A DNA stretch of 10,631 bases from DASPLX01 sp035627375 (lineage in GTDB: Bacteria; Pseudomonadota; Gammaproteobacteria; Burkholderiales; Burkholderiaceae_D): contig DASPLX010000060.1 in NCBI GenBank assembly GCA_035627375.1, positions 1-10,631 of the forward strand, read 5' to 3'. The notes beneath the pieces are model-generated. The model worked only from the letters and a program-made list of their open reading frames with translations, was not told the DNA's origin and ran no database searches. Positions 6,620 through 10,631 of this stretch are shown here, one piece after another (the stretch's first letter is position 1; each line of letters begins with the position of its first letter). The translations under genes and the position numbers were made by a program.

Positions 6620-7057
6620 ATGGCAAAAAAACTTCTTCTGGTCAATGGCCCGAACCTGAACCTGCTCGGCACACGTGAACCAGAGGTGTACGGCTCGACG
6701 ACGCTGGCCGATGTTGAACAAGCTGCGAGCGCGCAAGCGAGCGCGGCGGGCGCTGCCATTGCCTGCTTCCAGAGCAATCATGAAGGCGCCCTGATCGACC
6801 GCATTCAGGCCGCCAGGAACGAGGGGGTGGACGCCATCGTCATCAACCCCGGCGGACTGACGCATACCAGCGTCGCCTTGCGTGATGCGTTGGCGGGTGT
6901 CGCCATTCCGTTTGTCGAAGTACATATCTCCAATATCCACAAGCGCGAAAGCTTCCGGCATCACTCCTACCTGTCCGGAATCGCCGTGGGCGTGATCTGC
7001 GGCCTGGGTGTCGATGGATACCGTGCCGCGATCGAGTTTGCGCTCAAAAAACTGTAA
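6620..7057 (+). CDS. aroQ: Type II 3-dehydroquinate dehydratase
   Basis: This enzyme dehydrates 3-dehydroquinate to 3-dehydroshikimate, step three of the shikimate pathway, in the cytoplasm as a dodecamer. The frame is open from further upstream, but MAKKLLLVNGPNLNLLGTREPEVYG is the canonical N-terminus, giving 145 residues, the normal size. R19 and Y24 are the flexible-loop arginine and catalytic tyrosine. N76 in VINPGG, H82 in THTSVALRDAL, HISN (102-105) with catalytic H102, and R113 in RESFRHHS complete the active site. The start is supported by GGAG at 6606-6609, which lies inside a small hairpin. The gene sits 80 nt before the accB start, the aroQ-accB-accC order common in proteobacteria. 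Since ubiC on the other strand uses chorismate, both the supply and one use of this pathway are represented in the window. Confidence 0.96.
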   Translation: MAKKLLLVNGPNLNLLGTREPEVYGSTTLADVEQAASAQASAAGAAIACFQSNHEGALIDRIQAARNEGVDAIVINPGGLTHTSVALRDALAGVAIPFVEVHISNIHKRESFRHHSYLSGIAVGVICGLGVDGYRAAIEFALKKL

Positions 7058-7083
7058 TTTTCATTATCTCGCTGCAACCCACT

Positions 7084-7089
7084 TATAAT
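7084..7089 (+). promoter_or_regulatory. Probable sigma-70 -10 box for accBC
   Basis: TATAAT is an exact -10 consensus in the 80-nt spacer between aroQ and accB. Transcription would start near 7096, giving a leader of roughly 42 nt. The -35 region at 17-nt spacing (TCATTA, 7061-7066) is a poor match, so the promoter may need an activator, or transcripts from upstream may also read through. Confidence 0.55.
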
Positions 7090-7124
7090 TGTGGCGATTT
7101 CAATTGCAACAAGCATATAAAACT

Positions 7125-7129
7125 GAGGG
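7125..7129 (+). promoter_or_regulatory. Ribosome-binding site of accB
   Basis: GAGGG lies eight nucleotides before the ATG at 7138. It is among the clearest Shine-Dalgarno sequences in the window and contrasts with accC, which has none visible. Confidence 0.7.
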
Positions 7130-7137
7130 ATTTCAAT

Positions 7138-7608
7138 ATGGATCTACGAAAACTCAAGACGCTGATCGACCTCGTCGCCGAATCAGACATCGCCGAGCTG
7201 GAAGTCACCGAAGGCGAAAGCAAAGTCCGTATCGTCAAATCCTCCGGCACGCCGCAGAACCAGGTCGTCATGATGCCGCAATCCATGCCGCAGACCGTGT
7301 CGGCACCGGCTGCCGCTCCGGTCGGCGCACCCGCAGCGGCACCTGCGGCGCCTGCTGCCCCGGCCGAACCGGAAGGCCACGTCGTGAAGTCGCCGATGGT
7401 CGGCACCTTCTATCGCGCTTCCGCCCCCGGCAACCCGCCCTTTGTCGAAGTCGGCGCAACGGTCAAGGAAGGCGACACGCTCTGCATCATCGAAGCAATG
7501 AAGCTTCTCAATGAGATCGACGCCGACGTTTCCGGCGTGGTCAAGCAAGTCCTGGTGGAGAATGGCCAGCCCGTCGAATTCGGCCAACCGCTGTTTGTGA
7601 TCGGTTAA
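7138..7608 (+). CDS. accB: Biotin carboxyl carrier protein of acetyl-CoA carboxylase
   Basis: AccB carries the biotin that AccC carboxylates and from which the AccA-AccD transferase moves CO2 to acetyl-CoA, making malonyl-CoA for fatty-acid synthesis in the cytoplasm. The 156 residues equal the E. coli length. The N-terminal region (1-35, MDLRKLKTLIDLVAESDIAELEV) is the conserved segment that contacts AccC. An Ala/Pro-rich flexible linker follows (55-78). The biotinyl domain is at 80-156, with EAMKLLNEI placing the biotinylated lysine at K122 and the thumb loop at SAPGNPPFVEVG (95-106). A TATAAT box and a GAGGG ribosome-binding site precede it. Codons follow the same GC-rich pattern as the neighbours, and the gene appears intact. 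Confidence 0.98.
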   Translation: MDLRKLKTLIDLVAESDIAELEVTEGESKVRIVKSSGTPQNQVVMMPQSMPQTVSAPAAAPVGAPAAAPAAPAAPAEPEGHVVKSPMVGTFYRASAPGNPPFVEVGATVKEGDTLCIIEAMKLLNEIDADVSGVVKQVLVENGQPVEFGQPLFVIG

Positions 7609-7610
7609 TC

Positions 7611-7646
7611 AGTGCGCGTGCGGGATAGCTGACTATTCCGCGCACT
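7611..7646 (+). other. Strong hairpin between accB and accC
   Basis: Just after the accB stop, GCGGGATAG (7620-7628) pairs with CTATTCCGC (7633-7641) over nine pairs including one G-U, closing a CTGA tetraloop. An outer AGTGC (7611-7615) pairs with GCACT (7642-7646), leaving GCGT bulged on the 5' side. An alternative fold pairs AGTGCGCG with CGCGCACT over eight pairs. No U-run follows, so it is not a canonical terminator. It may protect the accB message 3' end, mark an RNase cleavage site, or attenuate accC. Confidence 0.65.
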
Positions 7647-7690
7647 CCGAACAACTCCCAGAACGTCACAAGCAAGCCATCCCATCTGCC

Positions 7691-9067
<1,377 letters not shown>

Positions 9068-9079
9068 AAAGGCAATATC

Positions 9080-9985
9080 ATGAGCTGGACCGAAATCGTC
9101 ATTGAAGTTGCGCGTGATCACGCGGAGGCGCTGTCCGATGCACTGATGGAAGCGGGCGCATTGTCGGTTTCGGTCGAAGACGCCGACGAAGGCACCGAGG
9201 CCGAAAAGCCCTTGTTCGGCGAGCCGGGCATGGAGCCGGCCGAAGCGGCGTGGGACCATAGTCGTGTGGTGGCGCTGGCCGACGAGCAAGCCGACTTCGC
9301 CGCCATCGTCGCCGCCGCTTCCGCCGAATGCGGCATCGCGTTGCCGCCCTATACCCTGCGTGCCGTGGCCGAACAGGATTGGGTCAGGCTGACTCAATCG
9401 CAGTTCGAACCCATCCATATCGGCAAGAATATCTGGGTGGTGCCGAGCTGGCACGACGCGCCCGACCCCGGCGCACTGGTCCTCGAGCTCGACCCCGGCC
9501 TCGCGTTCGGCACCGGCAGCCATCCCACTACGCGCCTGTGCATGGAGTGGCTGGAAGCCCATCCGCCGCAAGGGTCGGTGCTGGACTACGGCTGCGGCTC
9601 CGGCATCCTTGCGATGGTCGCGGAGAAACTAGGCGGCAAGCCCGTGTGCGGCGTGGACATCGATCCGCAGGCGATCGAATCGGCGCGCTACAACAGTGAG
9701 CGCAACCGCTGCGAAATCGACTATTATCTGCCGGAAGAATTCTCCACCCACTCGCAGCGGAAGACCTTCGATATCGTGGTTGCGAACATCCTTTCCAGCC
9801 CGCTCAAACTGATGGCGCCGATGCTGTCGTCGCGCGTCGCGCCCGGCGGCTGGCTGGTCCTGTCAGGCGTCCTGGAACGGCAGGCCGACGAAGTCGCGGC
9901 TGCCTATGCCCCCTTCATCAAGCTGACGGTCTGGGCCGAGCGTGAAGGCTGGGTGGCTCTCGCAGGTCAATCCGCCGCCACCTGA
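9080..9985 (+). CDS. prmA: Ribosomal protein L11 methyltransferase
   Basis: PrmA trimethylates ribosomal protein L11 at several amino groups using S-adenosylmethionine, in the cytoplasm. The 301 residues match the family (293 in E. coli). The N-terminal substrate-recognition domain (1-95, MSWTEIVIEVARDHAEALSD) is followed by the linker and catalytic domain. FGTGSHPTTRLCMEWLE (143-159) is the PrmA signature. LDYGCGSGILAM (168-179) is the AdoMet-binding motif I, GVDIDPQA (191-198) carries the acidic ribose-binding residue, and NILSSPL (236-242) is motif IV. AAAGG-like bases in the 12-nt spacer from accC serve as the ribosome-binding site. PrmA next to accC is a common proteobacterial arrangement. 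It is followed after five nucleotides by the zinc-ribbon gene, so all four genes from accB are probably one operon. Confidence 0.96.
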   Translation: MSWTEIVIEVARDHAEALSDALMEAGALSVSVEDADEGTEAEKPLFGEPGMEPAEAAWDHSRVVALADEQADFAAIVAAASAECGIALPPYTLRAVAEQDWVRLTQSQFEPIHIGKNIWVVPSWHDAPDPGALVLELDPGLAFGTGSHPTTRLCMEWLEAHPPQGSVLDYGCGSGILAMVAEKLGGKPVCGVDIDPQAIESARYNSERNRCEIDYYLPEEFSTHSQRKTFDIVVANILSSPLKLMAPMLSSRVAPGGWLVLSGVLERQADEVAAAYAPFIKLTVWAEREGWVALAGQSAAT

Positions 9986-9990
9986 CTGTA

Positions 9991-10631
9991 ATGGCGCTCG
10001 CTACCCAGTGCCCTCATTGCCATACGACATTCCGGGTCGCGCATGACCAACTGAAGCTGCGCGCGGGTCTCGTGCGCTGCGGCGCCTGCAAGCAGATCTT
10101 CAACGGCATCGAAAACCTGCTGCGCCCCGAAGAGCTGGAGCAGCAGGCTCCGGCGCCGTTGCCGACGCCGTTACCGAAACCGCCTGCCCCCGTACCGGAG
10201 GAAAACGCCAAGCCCTTGCCGAGCGTGGATTTCGACCTCGGCGACCTCAGCGATCTCGATCCGGAACCTGAACCCCGGCCCAGCCCGCGTCCCGTCGAGC
10301 GGCCTTTTCCCGACTCTTCCGACACCACGCTGGCCGAAGCCGAGCGTGAAGAACTCGAAGCCGCCGGCCCCGCCACGCCGGAACCGAAAGACGATCCGCT
10401 GCTGCGCATGACCCTGATGGATTTCGCGCACGAACGCCGCGAACCCGTCGTCGAGGACAAGGCGCGGCAAGCGGATCCCGAAACCCAAACCGCCATCGAG
10501 CACGATCCGATCGACCAGGCAATCGACGACCTGGAAAGCAAACCGTGGCGTCGCGAACAGGACGAGGCAGTCCTGGCCGAAGGCGATCCCCTGGACCAGG
10601 CAGAGGCGGCGGACTATGAATTGCCGGGCTT
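9991..10631 (+). CDS. MJ0042-type zinc-ribbon protein, likely DUF3426 family (C-terminus outside window)
   Basis: The ATG at 9991 opens a frame that reaches the right edge, giving 213 residues of an incomplete protein. The start carries a zinc ribbon: C7-P-H-C10 and C30-G-A-C33, in the MJ0042 pattern (QCPHCHTTFRVAHDQL, then GLVRCGACKQIFNG). From about residue 48 the chain is a long Pro/Glu/Asp-rich, probably disordered segment with several DP and EP repeats and no predicted membrane segment so far. In betaproteobacteria this ribbon plus acidic linker normally leads to a single membrane helix and a DUF3426 domain; those would lie beyond the window. The function is unknown. It begins five nucleotides after the prmA stop, so it is probably co-translated with prmA, but no direct functional link can be read from the sequence. 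Confidence 0.88.
   Translation, partial: MALATQCPHCHTTFRVAHDQLKLRAGLVRCGACKQIFNGIENLLRPEELEQQAPAPLPTPLPKPPAPVPEENAKPLPSVDFDLGDLSDLDPEPEPRPSPRPVERPFPDSSDTTLAEAEREELEAAGPATPEPKDDPLLRMTLMDFAHERREPVVEDKARQADPETQTAIEHDPIDQAIDDLESKPWRREQDEAVLAEGDPLDQAEAADYELPG

Noticed and set aside
7116..7121. TATAAA as an alternative accB -10 box
   Set aside because: No -35 match lies at 16-18 nt spacing, and transcription would start almost on the ribosome-binding site; the exact TATAAT at 7084 is better.

Overview
The window is high-GC DNA and looks like chromosomal core genome of a betaproteobacterium. Gene content, order and protein sequences point to Burkholderiales, and more tentatively to Oxalobacteraceae (relatives of Herbaspirillum or Herminiimonas). 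That family-level guess is recall, not a computed placement. I see no rRNA, tRNA, CRISPR array, insertion sequence or phage gene.

Left arm, minus strand (1 to about 5264). Read in the direction of transcription: mpl (recycling of murein tripeptide), a YqiA-type alpha/beta-hydrolase, ubiC (chorismate lyase, first committed step of ubiquinone synthesis) and an RNase II-family exoribonuclease. Each stop codon overlaps the next start (TAATG, GTGA, ATGA), so the four genes should be translationally coupled. After a 73-nt gap comes a TonB-type energy transducer that runs off the left edge.

Centre, divergent promoter region (5265 to 5404) and plus strand (5405 to 7057). A small protein with a degenerate nucleotidyltransferase-like motif overlaps, by ATGA, a membrane-anchored TlpA/ResA-like thioredoxin. 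Next is aroQ (type II 3-dehydroquinase), whose ribosome-binding site lies in a small hairpin touching the start codon.

Right arm, plus strand (7058 to end). A perfect TATAAT box precedes accB (biotin carboxyl carrier protein), followed by accC (biotin carboxylase), prmA (ribosomal protein L11 methyltransferase) and the N-terminal part of an MJ0042-type zinc-ribbon protein. A strong hairpin lies between accB and accC. Together accB and accC supply the biotin-carboxylation half of acetyl-CoA carboxylase, the entry step of fatty-acid synthesis.

I found no clearly new multi-gene system. The observations most worth a second look are the accB-accC intergenic hairpin, the hairpin over the aroQ ribosome-binding site, the uncharacterised nucleotidyltransferase-like gene divergent from mpl, and an Asp-to-Glu change in the RNase II metal-binding motif.
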